Shown here piece after piece: positions 1 through 5,583 of a DNA stretch of 6,039 bases. Origin of the DNA: Candidatus Micrarchaeota archaeon RBG_16_49_10. GTDB lineage: Archaea; Aenigmatarchaeota; Aenigmatarchaeia; CG10238-14. The stretch is from NCBI GenBank assembly GCA_001784635.1, contig MFRS01000004.1:8101-14139 (forward strand). Reading direction: 5' to 3'. A model generated the notes under the pieces. It was given only the letters and a program-made list of their open reading frames with translations, was not told the origin of the DNA and did no database searches. A program made the translations under genes and the position numbers. Each line of letters starts with the position of its first letter. The stretch's first letter is position 1.

Positions 1-196
1 TCTTCAACGTTTCTTCAGATTATTCTATTTGTTCAAAAATATTTGGTATGGGAAGGCTGTAGATGAAAATTTCCGGGAAATCTTTATCATACTCGGCCCC
101 GTATTGTTTTCGACATTGCCTAATTAGCTCTTGATAAAAATTCACTGTGGATCCCGGGCTCATGCCCCCTAATACACCAATGATTTTCTTTTCCAT
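1..196 (-). pseudogene. Aspartate/glutamate racemase family gene, N-terminal part, interrupted by an in-frame stop and cut by the window edge
   Basis: Reading from the ATG at 196-194 gives MEKKIIGVLGGMSPGSTV and then NFYQELIRQC. The GGM-S-P/W-x-ST-x-x-(F/Y)Y pattern is the N-terminal phosphate/carboxylate loop of the Asp/Glu racemase family (aspartate racemase and E. coli YgeA-like proteins), which are PLP-independent two-cysteine racemases. A PEIFIYSLPIP strand follows at residues 41-51, as in the family. The frame then meets TAA at 22-20 (codon 59) and stays open after it (SEETLK) to the window edge. Family members are usually about 230 residues with the first catalytic cysteine near residue 80, so the 58-residue product could not be active. 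This is either a decayed gene, a sequencing or assembly error, or very rarely a recoded stop; other genes here use TAA and TGA as normal stops. The family assignment is good; the pseudogene status rests on one codon. Confidence 0.6.
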
Positions 197-219
197 ATAC
201 CAATTAAATTTGTATATTC

Positions 220-228
220 TATATAAAT
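220..228 (-). promoter_or_regulatory. Archaeal TATA box for the racemase-family gene
   Basis: On the minus strand this reads ATTTATATA, close to the archaeal TATA consensus, with purine-rich AAGAA just upstream as a possible BRE. Its centre is 28 bases before the ATG at 196, so transcription would begin at or next to the start codon. No ribosome binding site lies between them, which fits a leaderless mRNA. The intact promoter suggests that the interrupted gene was, or still is, transcribed. Confidence 0.5.
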
Positions 229-239
229 ATTCTTAAATG

Positions 240-365
240 GGAGTCCCTCCGCCAACTCTGGACACTTTATGTCGAGCCACGTTGCCCTTTCACCTTCAAC
301 TCAGGTCACTTAACAGCGACTATACGGAAAGCTCGTTGCACTTCACTTTACCAAAGTGGCTTCGG
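240..365. repeat. Noncoding stretch with imperfect direct repeats and small inverted repeats
   Basis: No frame is open through this stretch between the SET gene's stop and the racemase promoter. Two related repeat families are visible. The first pairs 252-261 (CCAACTCTGG) with 296-305 (TCAACTCAGG), each preceded by a CCCTC- or CCCTTTC-like run. The second pairs 280-294 (CGTTGCCCTTTCACC) with 334-352 (CGTTGCACTTCACTTTACC). Inverted repeats are GACA/TGTC at 261-273 and CACTTT/AAAGTG at 344-358; GAGCCAC at 274-280 can also pair with GTGGCTT at 356-362. The pattern resembles a short interspersed REP-like element more than a protein gene. It could alternatively be a structured RNA. I recognise no known RNA family. 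Confidence 0.35.
343..359. repeat. Small hairpin-forming inverted repeat downstream of the SET gene
   Basis: CACTTT (344-349) and AAAGTG (353-358) form a perfect six-pair stem with a three-base loop, and T343/G359 can add a wobble pair. On the minus strand it lies about 35 to 50 bases past the SET gene's stop. No T-run follows it, so it is not a typical terminator; it may be part of the surrounding repeat. Confidence 0.3.
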
Positions 366-393
366 AGACTTTAGTTAAGCATATATGTTATGT

Positions 394-876
394 TCAATTT
401 CCTGCGTGGCGCCTTTTATATTCTCGTTTGATGACCTTAAGTGTATACGGCAGATATAACTTTTGTGTTTTTTCAGGTAGAGAGAAGAAATCGCTTATAA
501 CATACCCCTTGCAGTTCTTGCTCCCACACCTACATTCCCATCTGTTTTTTAATATCCCTTTTGACCTATAATCGACGGTGATTTCCTCTCCTTTTCTGAC
601 GGGTTTTAGCGAAAAATACGACCTACCTTTCATTATTGCATTCGGGTCGCACGAGTGGTTCACGAAGCATGCAGGCTCAGGCTGGACTTCGAATTTATCT
701 CCATCAAGCTCGTCTAAATGGTTAGATTCCCACTTTGTGAGTTTTCTGATTCCTTCCCTTGTAACAACTTTGCCTGTTTTGTATCTGAAGATGAATTCTC
801 CTTTTCTGAAGCTTCTTTTGGCGAATACACCCTTTCCCTTACCTTTCGCGTCTTTGACTTCTATGTCTTCTATCAT
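394..876 (-). CDS. SET-domain protein lysine methyltransferase with post-SET zinc motif
   Basis: A 160-residue protein that is essentially one SET domain, expected to transfer methyl groups from S-adenosylmethionine to protein lysines in the cytoplasm. The domain's marks appear in order: the glycine-rich KGKGKGVFAKR loop at 11-21 (SAM-binding G-x-G-x-F/Y-A type), FVNHSCDPN at 71-79 (the NHSC pseudoknot motif), EEITVDY at 97-103 with the conserved catalytic-pocket tyrosine, and a post-SET CRCGSKNC at 115-122, whose cysteines probably bind zinc together with C76. A basic tail (KREYKRRH) ends the protein and could contact nucleic acid or an acidic partner. Small SET proteins occur in archaea and bacteria; Methanosarcina mazei Go1-SET methylates the chromatin protein MC1-alpha. 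The substrate here is unknown and no chromatin gene is nearby. The gene lies 42 bases after the membrane-protein gene on the same strand, so co-transcription is possible. The ATG start has no clear ribosome binding site. Confidence 0.88.
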   Translation of the reverse strand: MIEDIEVKDAKGKGKGVFAKRSFRKGEFIFRYKTGKVVTREGIRKLTKWESNHLDELDGDKFEVQPEPACFVNHSCDPNAIMKGRSYFSLKPVRKGEEITVDYRSKGILKNRWECRCGSKNCKGYVISDFFSLPEKTQKLYLPYTLKVIKREYKRRHAGN

Positions 877-902
877 CTTATTAAATGATGTTACTGAAAA
901 GA

Positions 903-911
903 CTTATTATT
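903..911 (-). promoter_or_regulatory. Possible weak TATA element for the SET gene
   Basis: The minus strand reads AATAATAAG about 31 bases before the SET start codon at 876, a position that would give a very short leader. The match to the archaeal TATA consensus is poor and the region is generally AT-rich, so the gene may instead be read through from the membrane-protein gene upstream. Confidence 0.25.
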
Positions 912-918
912 GACATAA

Positions 919-1443
919 TCAAGTCAAAACTAGTGTAAGTATGTTGTTGAAGACGAGGAAGTAGACTGCGTTGAGGGCGAAGCCGAAGAAGACGGAAAAT
1001 AGGACCAGCGAGTCCGAGAGCAGTAGCGAAATCATGAGGCCCAGAAAGCTCTGGAGAACGAGCAGCCCAATACCATACAGAAGCACATTCGCTATCAACC
1101 CGAGCGAGGCGAGGTATGCCACAAGCACTGCTATGCCGATGAAGAACACTGTGCCACCAGTGAAGCCTCCGGTGATTAGGTTTGGTATGACCCCTCCAAG
1201 GAAAAGGAATGCAAGGCCATAGCCGAACCCGAGCCTCATCGAGAATATTATCGTCAGCACGAGCGTCGGGGAAACGTCGAAGCCCAGCTGGTACTTGTTC
1301 TGGTAGTGGTTGAAGATTGCCATAGCTATGAGGAAGATCCCGAATATTAGGATGTCCCTGAAGAGTATCAGTGCTAACAGTCCCACCAGTATGATTATCG
1401 GCAGCGCGATGGACTTGCCCTTTGTCGGGAGATTGAGCTTCAT
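919..1443 (-). CDS. Small polytopic membrane protein of unknown function
   Basis: A 174-residue, very hydrophobic protein that I do not recognise. It starts with a short basic segment (MKLNLPTKGK), then has about six membrane spans, roughly at 12-28, 31-46, 57-85 (one long or two short), 97-113, 116-142 and 145-170. Polar stretches lie at 45-56 (NHYQNKYQLGFD) and 143-145. Glycines cluster at 72-104 (LGFGYG, FLGG, TGGFTGG), which suggests tight helix packing. Size and topology recall small membrane proteins such as MreD or the substrate-binding subunits of ECF transporters, but no family motif supports either. The frame is open upstream to 1653, but that extension would run antisense across the 5' end of the dehydrogenase gene and past TATA elements, and it is not membrane-like. 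The ATG at 1443 is therefore preferred. No ribosome binding site precedes it. Confidence 0.75.
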   Translation of the reverse strand: MKLNLPTKGKSIALPIIILVGLLALILFRDILIFGIFLIAMAIFNHYQNKYQLGFDVSPTLVLTIIFSMRLGFGYGLAFLFLGGVIPNLITGGFTGGTVFFIGIAVLVAYLASLGLIANVLLYGIGLLVLQSFLGLMISLLLSDSLVLFSVFFGFALNAVYFLVFNNILTLVLT

Positions 1444-1462
1444 AGAACCATGTGGGATTGAA

Positions 1463-1471
1463 CTATAATAG
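1463..1471 (-). promoter_or_regulatory. TATA-like element for the membrane-protein gene
   Basis: The minus strand reads CTATTATAG, centred 24 bases before the ATG at 1443, which would give a leaderless or nearly leaderless transcript. The AT-rich element at 1481-1495, read on this strand as GATATAAATATTATT, is an alternative that would give a leader of about 20 bases. Which one is used cannot be decided by eye. Confidence 0.35.
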
Positions 1472-1483
1472 TCGGGCAGAATA

Positions 1484-1494
1484 ATATTTATATC
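1484..1494 (+). promoter_or_regulatory. Archaeal TATA box for the dehydrogenase-purA-purB unit
   Basis: AATATTTATATC contains a near-consensus TTTATAT at 1487-1493, centred 36 bases before the TTG start at 1526. Transcription would begin near 1516, leaving a leader of roughly ten bases. It sits in the 82-base divergent region shared with the membrane-protein gene, and the element is nearly symmetrical, so it may serve both directions. Confidence 0.5.
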
Positions 1495-1525
1495 TTCCTT
1501 TCCCGAAAAGTACGTAGGATACAAT

Positions 1526-2854
1526 TTGAAGGTTGGCATTGTCGGTGCCGGGCCTGCCGGCATTTTTTCTGCGCTTGAGCTTTCCAAGAATGGGGTGGCT
1601 GTCACTTTAATCGACATGGGCAAGAGGGTCGAGGAAAGGGGGAAAGGCGACATAATGTGCGGCTTCGGCGGCGCGGGGAGCTATTCTGACGGGAAGCTGC
1701 ACTACAGCCTCGTCCTCAGCCACGAGAAGATGCTGCACCTAATGAGGGCATCCGAGTACCAGAAGTACGTCGATGAGGTTGATGAAACCCTGACAAAGTT
1801 CGGGGTGGACTCGGAGTATTTCCCAACGGACATAGGGAAGGCCGAGGAGTATGTCGATGAGGCGAAGAAGCACAACATTAAGCTCGTCATAAGGAAGATA
1901 AGACATGTAGGGACTGACAAGCTGCCCAGCATCATCAAGAACATTCAAGACGCTTTGGAAAAGAACAGAGTGAAAATAGTCGCAAAATCCCAAGTGGTCG
2001 ATTTGGTCGTAAAGGACAATTTATGCAAAGGGATAGTCCTGAAAAATGGAAAAATCATGAGCTTCGACAGGGTTATCCTTTCCCCTGGAAGGACGGGGGC
2101 CAAGTGGCTCCAGGAGATTTCAGCCAAGTACGGGATGGCGTACGAGTACGACAAGATAGAGGTAGGCGTCAGGGTCGAGTTCCCATCGATTGTGATGAAG
2201 AAGTACTCCGACCTCTTGTATGAGGCAATTTTCCTCATGCAGTCTAGGACTTTCGAGGACACTGTGAGAACGTTCTGCCCCTGTCCCAATGGCTTCGTGG
2301 GTGTTGAAACTTATGACGGCTTCGTCTGCGTGAACGGCCACTCCAACTCGACGCACCTATCGGGAAACTCCAACTTCGCCCTCGTGTCCGAGGTCATCCT
2401 GACCGAGCCAATCGAGAACACCACCCAATACGGGAAGTCGATAGCCCAGCTCGCCACTACAATAGGTGGGGGGAAGCCGATACTGCAAAGGCTCGAGGAC
2501 CTGAAGAAGGGGAGGAGGAGCACATGGGACAGGATAAGGAAAGGCATAGTCGAGCCCACGCTCACGGACGTCGTGCCTGGGGACATATCGATGGCCCTGC
2601 CGCACAGGACTGTGACCAATATAATCGAGGGCCTGGAGAAGCTGGATTATGTGATGCCGGGAATAAATTCCGGCTCGACTTTGCTTTACGCCCCGGAGAT
2701 AAAGTTCAGGGCATCTAGGATAAAGACGAACAAGTACCTTGAGACCCCAATCAAGAATCTCTCTGTCGCCGGGGACGGCGCTGGCGTCTCGGGGAACATT
2801 GTGGGTGCTGCCGCAACTGGGTTGATAGCGGCTAGGGGGATTTTGAAGAATTAA
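1526..2854 (+). CDS. FAD-dependent dehydrogenase (COG2509-type), substrate unknown
   Basis: A 442-residue flavoprotein of the two-dinucleotide-binding-domain oxidoreductase group. The N-terminus gives VGIVGAGPAG (3-12), the GxGxxG loop of a Rossmann fold that binds the ADP part of FAD, with an acidic D30 at the end of the second strand to hold the ribose. A distinctive IMCGFGGAGSYSDGKL block follows at 43-58, which I associate with the uncharacterised FAD-dependent dehydrogenase family COG2509. Near the C-terminus, NLSVAGDGAGVSGNIVGAAA (411-430) is the second FAD-contacting motif. C45 and a C251-P-C253 pair are visible, but a redox role for them is only a guess. The start is TTG: no ATG or GTG lies in frame between the promoter and the GxGxxG strand, and a weak AGGAT lies at 1516-1520. 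It leads the unit with purA and purB, 36 bases ahead of purA. A T5 run just after the stop may terminate some transcripts. The reaction is unknown. Confidence 0.88.
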   Translation: MKVGIVGAGPAGIFSALELSKNGVAVTLIDMGKRVEERGKGDIMCGFGGAGSYSDGKLHYSLVLSHEKMLHLMRASEYQKYVDEVDETLTKFGVDSEYFPTDIGKAEEYVDEAKKHNIKLVIRKIRHVGTDKLPSIIKNIQDALEKNRVKIVAKSQVVDLVVKDNLCKGIVLKNGKIMSFDRVILSPGRTGAKWLQEISAKYGMAYEYDKIEVGVRVEFPSIVMKKYSDLLYEAIFLMQSRTFEDTVRTFCPCPNGFVGVETYDGFVCVNGHSNSTHLSGNSNFALVSEVILTEPIENTTQYGKSIAQLATTIGGGKPILQRLEDLKKGRRSTWDRIRKGIVEPTLTDVVPGDISMALPHRTVTNIIEGLEKLDYVMPGINSGSTLLYAPEIKFRASRIKTNKYLETPIKNLSVAGDGAGVSGNIVGAAATGLIAARGILKN

Positions 2855-2878
2855 TTTTTGCGTTCCGAATAAAAAAAT

Positions 2879-2886
2879 GGAGGGGG
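2879..2886 (+). promoter_or_regulatory. Strong ribosome binding site that fixes the purA TTG start
   Basis: GGAGGGGG ends four bases before TTG at 2891; its GGAGG core (2879-2883) is seven bases away, a good spacing. With the next codons reading SGIVVVGTQWGDEGKGK, the usual N-terminus of adenylosuccinate synthetase, this makes TTG the start. A five-codon ATG reading frame (2877-2894) begins inside the site, and its TGA overlaps the TTG. Confidence 0.7.
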
Positions 2887-2890
2887 TTAA

Positions 2891-4180
2891 TTGAGTGGCA
2901 TAGTTGTCGTTGGTACCCAGTGGGGCGACGAGGGGAAGGGTAAAATTGTCGATTATCTTGCTGAGAAAGCCGATGCGGTTGTGAGGTTCCAGGGGGGAAA
3001 CAATGCCGGGCACACTGTCGTTGCCGGCGAAGAAGTCTACAAATTCCATTTGCTTCCTTCAGGTGTGGTCCAAGGAAAGCTGGGGGTTTTGGGAGCAGGT
3101 ATGGTGATCAATCCCAAGGTCTTGCTGGAAGAGATAGAGGGCCTGAAGAAGAGGGGCATCGAGCCTAATTTGCTGGTAAGTCAAAAAGCCCATGTGATAT
3201 TCCCGTTTCAGATTCAGCAGGACGGACTGTCCGATGTCGCTCAAGGTAAGCTGTCCGCAGGCTCGACCAAGAGGGGTATTGCTCCGGCATACTCCGACAA
3301 GGCCGCAAGGAACGGCATAAGGATGGTTGACCTGCTCGACAGGAAAATCTTCGAGGAGAAGCTGGAGAACCTGTACAGGATAAAAAAGAAGACACTGGAG
3401 TTCGTATACGGCCAGAAAATACAGTCCAAGAAACTCGACATCTTTGACGAGTACTTCGGCTACGGGAAAAGGCTTTCCAAATACATCGGGAATGAATCCA
3501 AAGAGGTTAATGGGTTGCTCGATGAAGGGAAAACGGTGCTCTTCGAGGGGGCGCAGGGCACTCTCCTTGGGGTGGATCATGGTATGTACCCGTTCGGAAC
3601 TTCTTCCGACGCTATAGCCGGAGGCGCATGCACAGGCGCTGGGGTCGGCCCAACGAAAATCGACGAGGCCATCGGCGTCGTTAAAGCCTACACATCAAGG
3701 GTGGGATCAAGCCCGTTCCCCACGGAACTGACCGACAAAACCGGGGACCAAATCAGGGAGAAAGGTCATGAGTACGGGACCACAACCGGGAGGCCCAGAA
3801 GATGCGGATGGCTTGACCTAGTCAACGTAAGGCATGCCGTGATGATAAACGGCCTGACTTCCCTGGCGGTGACAAAGCTTGATGTCCTTGGCGGACTGAG
3901 GAAACTGAAGGTCTGCGTCTCATATAAGCATAAAGGAAAGGCCATAGCTGACCAGCCCTTCGACCTGAGGGTCTTCAGGGAATGCGAGCCGGTCTACGAG
4001 GAGCTGGAAGGTTGGGAAGACCTGCCGGACAGTGAATGGCTGAGGATTGCAGATGAAGGTTATTACTCCCTCCCAAAGCAGCTGAGAGAGTACCTGGAGT
4101 TTGTTGAAAAGGACGCGGGAGTTCCGATAAAAATAATATCGTTCGGCGCTGACAGAAAGGCCACCATAGACCTGAGGTGA
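2891..4180 (+). CDS. purA: Adenylosuccinate synthetase
   Basis: Joins IMP and aspartate to adenylosuccinate using GTP, the first of two steps from IMP to AMP. The protein has 429 residues. It carries the GTP-binding WGDEGKGK loop at 11-18 with catalytic D13, and GGNNAGHT at 35-42 with catalytic H41, the same positions as in the E. coli enzyme. STKRGIAPAYSDKAARNG (125-142) is the IMP-binding segment, FEGAQGTLLGVDHG (218-231) holds the glutamine that contacts IMP, TTTGRPRRCGW (297-307) is the aspartate loop, and TKLD (328-331) is the guanine-specificity motif. The last segment, IISFGADRKATIDL, is the usual C-terminus. Methanocaldococcus and Pyrococcus enzymes are short forms of about 340 residues, so this is the long class known from bacteria, eukaryotes and some archaea. 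All key residues are present, so it should be active. It follows the dehydrogenase by 36 bases and precedes purB by 4, and is surely co-transcribed with purB. Confidence 0.97.
   Translation: MSGIVVVGTQWGDEGKGKIVDYLAEKADAVVRFQGGNNAGHTVVAGEEVYKFHLLPSGVVQGKLGVLGAGMVINPKVLLEEIEGLKKRGIEPNLLVSQKAHVIFPFQIQQDGLSDVAQGKLSAGSTKRGIAPAYSDKAARNGIRMVDLLDRKIFEEKLENLYRIKKKTLEFVYGQKIQSKKLDIFDEYFGYGKRLSKYIGNESKEVNGLLDEGKTVLFEGAQGTLLGVDHGMYPFGTSSDAIAGGACTGAGVGPTKIDEAIGVVKAYTSRVGSSPFPTELTDKTGDQIREKGHEYGTTTGRPRRCGWLDLVNVRHAVMINGLTSLAVTKLDVLGGLRKLKVCVSYKHKGKAIADQPFDLRVFRECEPVYEELEGWEDLPDSEWLRIADEGYYSLPKQLREYLEFVEKDAGVPIKIISFGADRKATIDLR
4174..4180 (+). promoter_or_regulatory. Ribosome binding site of purB, overlapping the purA stop codon
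   Basis: GAGGTGA matches the Shine-Dalgarno consensus, ends four bases before the purB ATG at 4185, and contains the TGA stop of purA. The arrangement suggests translational coupling, with ribosomes finishing purA re-initiating on purB and keeping the two enzymes in proportion. Confidence 0.6.
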
Positions 4181-4184
4181 AAGG

Positions 4185-5528
4185 ATGATAACCTCGATAT
4201 CACCGATTGACGGAAGGTACAGGAAGACTGTAGAAGGGTTGGCGGAATATTTCTCGGAGTTTGCGCTCATCAAAAACAGGCTGAGGATGGAGGTCGAGTA
4301 CCTCATTTTTCTTTCCGAGAAGGGCGCTGTCAGAAAGCTGAAGGGCGAAGAGGTGGCGTTCCTGAGGAAAATCTACACCGATTTCATGGAGAAGGATGCG
4401 GAAGACGTGAAGGCCATAGAGCACAAGATAAACCATGACGTCAAAGCGGTCGAGTACTACATCAAGGGGAAAATCAAGGGAAAGTCGGTGGAAGACCTTT
4501 CGGAGAAAATCCACATCTGCCTGACCAGCGAGGATGCGAACAACATAGCCTATGCCCTGTCGATGAAAGAGTTTCTGGAAGAGATTTTCTTGGAAGAGGT
4601 GTCGGCAATCGGAAGGTCGCTTGGCGGGCTGGTCAAGAAGAACAAGAGCGTGGTCATGGTTGCAAGGACCCATGGGCAGGCTGCAGTCCCCACAACGCTC
4701 GGGAAGGAATTCCTGGTTTTCAAGTCAAGGCTGGAAAGGCAAACAAAGAGTTTGGAGGGCATTAAAGTAACTGCGAAGCTCAATGGGGCTGTCGGTAATT
4801 ACAATGCGCACGTGGCTGCGTACCCAAAGGTCGATTGGCCGAAGTTTTCCATGGAGTTTATCGGCAACTTTAACCTTGAGCCTAACCTGATAACGACGCA
4901 GATAGAACCGCATGACAACCTTGCCGAGATATTCCACAACATAATAAGGATAAACAATATCCTGCTTGGCCTTGACAGGGACATGTGGGCCTACATAAGC
5001 ATGGACTACCTGAGGCAGAAGGTGGAGAAGGGAGAGGTCGGGTCATCCACTATGCCGCAGAAAGTCAATCCGATAGATTTCGAGAACAGCGAGGGGAACC
5101 TCGGGATTGCCAACGCCCTGCTGGAACACTTCTGCGACAAGCTGCCTGTCTCCCGCATGCAAAGGGATTTGTCGGACAGCACGGTGCTAAGGAATATTGG
5201 CGTTGCAATGGCGCACTGTATTGTCGGTTACAAAAGCACTCTGAACGGTTTGGGAAAAGTTGAGGTGAACGGAGAGGCTATTTCTCAGGATTTGGATGGA
5301 CACCCTGAAATTGTGGCTGAAGGCATTCAAACGATATTGAGGAGGGAAGGGCTAGAAGGGGCTTACGAGAAGCTAAAAAACCTGTCAAGGGGGAAAAAGA
5401 TTGCAAAAAAGGACATTGAGACTTTTATAAAAGGCCTTCCTGTAAGCGATACTGTCAAGAAGGATTTGTTGCTTTTAAGCCAGGGAAAATATGTCGGACT
5501 GGCTGAGGAATTGTGTGAAAAGTTTTGA
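4185..5528 (+). CDS. purB: Adenylosuccinate lyase, E. coli-type
   Basis: Splits adenylosuccinate to AMP and fumarate, and in de novo purine synthesis splits SAICAR to AICAR and fumarate. It is expected to be a homotetramer of the fumarase/aspartase superfamily. The 447-residue protein starts ITSISPIDGRYRKTVEGL, the start type of E. coli PurB (456 residues). It keeps NHDVKAVEYYIK (83-94), LTSEDANN (113-120), RTHGQAAVPTTLGKE (161-175) with the catalytic H163, LNGAVGNYNAH (199-209), TTQIEPHD (237-244), and the flexible signature loop GSSTMPQKVNPIDFENSEGN (286-305), whose S288 would be the catalytic base. RDLSDSTVLRN (327-337) is also conserved. One difference is Q292 where the E. coli enzyme has histidine in the signature (MPHK); argininosuccinate lyases often have Q there. 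Shorter PurB forms lack several of these segments. The ATG is chosen because the SD overlaps the purA stop and the N-terminus aligns from residue 1. Confidence 0.97.
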   Translation: MITSISPIDGRYRKTVEGLAEYFSEFALIKNRLRMEVEYLIFLSEKGAVRKLKGEEVAFLRKIYTDFMEKDAEDVKAIEHKINHDVKAVEYYIKGKIKGKSVEDLSEKIHICLTSEDANNIAYALSMKEFLEEIFLEEVSAIGRSLGGLVKKNKSVVMVARTHGQAAVPTTLGKEFLVFKSRLERQTKSLEGIKVTAKLNGAVGNYNAHVAAYPKVDWPKFSMEFIGNFNLEPNLITTQIEPHDNLAEIFHNIIRINNILLGLDRDMWAYISMDYLRQKVEKGEVGSSTMPQKVNPIDFENSEGNLGIANALLEHFCDKLPVSRMQRDLSDSTVLRNIGVAMAHCIVGYKSTLNGLGKVEVNGEAISQDLDGHPEIVAEGIQTILRREGLEGAYEKLKNLSRGKKIAKKDIETFIKGLPVSDTVKKDLLLLSQGKYVGLAEELCEKF

Positions 5529-5550
5529 TGAGTGTCTCATTCTCCAAAAA

Positions 5551-5559
5551 AATTTTATC
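5551..5559 (+). promoter_or_regulatory. TATA box of the MFS transporter gene
   Basis: AATTTTATC is preceded by an A-rich run (possible BRE) and is centred 28 bases before the ATG at 5584. No ribosome binding site lies between, so the transcript is probably leaderless. It shows that the transporter is a separate unit from purA-purB even though it follows on the same strand after 55 bases. Confidence 0.5.
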
Positions 5560-5583
5560 TCCTGACAAGCCGAACTATTATTG

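Noticed and set aside
244..254. A possible tRNA 3' end (TCCCTCCGCCA) on the plus strand
   Set aside because: No matching 5' acceptor strand, no T-arm with a TTCRANY loop and no anticodon arm could be placed around it; the resemblance is local only.
356..913. Two plus-strand open frames (356-571 and 578-913) opposite the SET gene
   Set aside because: They are antisense shadows of a gene with clear SET motifs, and neither translation shows a recognisable domain.
919..1653. Longer 244-residue version of the membrane protein
   Set aside because: The added N-terminal 70 residues overlap the dehydrogenase's conserved 5' end antisense, cross the promoter region and look non-native; the ATG at 1443 directly precedes the membrane domain.
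2852..2890. A terminator plus new promoter between the dehydrogenase and purA
   Set aside because: Only a T5 run and an A-rich stretch are present, with no good TATA box; the strong ribosome binding site and 36-base gap fit one transcript better.
2357..3049. A 230-residue minus-strand open frame over the dehydrogenase and purA junction
   Set aside because: It is antisense to two well-supported genes, has a low-complexity, proline- and arginine-rich translation and no domain.
3059..3580. A 173-residue minus-strand frame inside purA
   Set aside because: It is a mirror frame of the purA coding sequence, made open by its codon bias, with no family motif.
4200..4673. A 157-residue minus-strand frame inside purB
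   Set aside because: It is antisense to conserved PurB coding sequence and shows no recognisable protein features.
4985..5263. A 92-residue plus-strand frame in purB
   Set aside because: It is an alternative frame within the conserved catalytic region of PurB, so it is a shadow.
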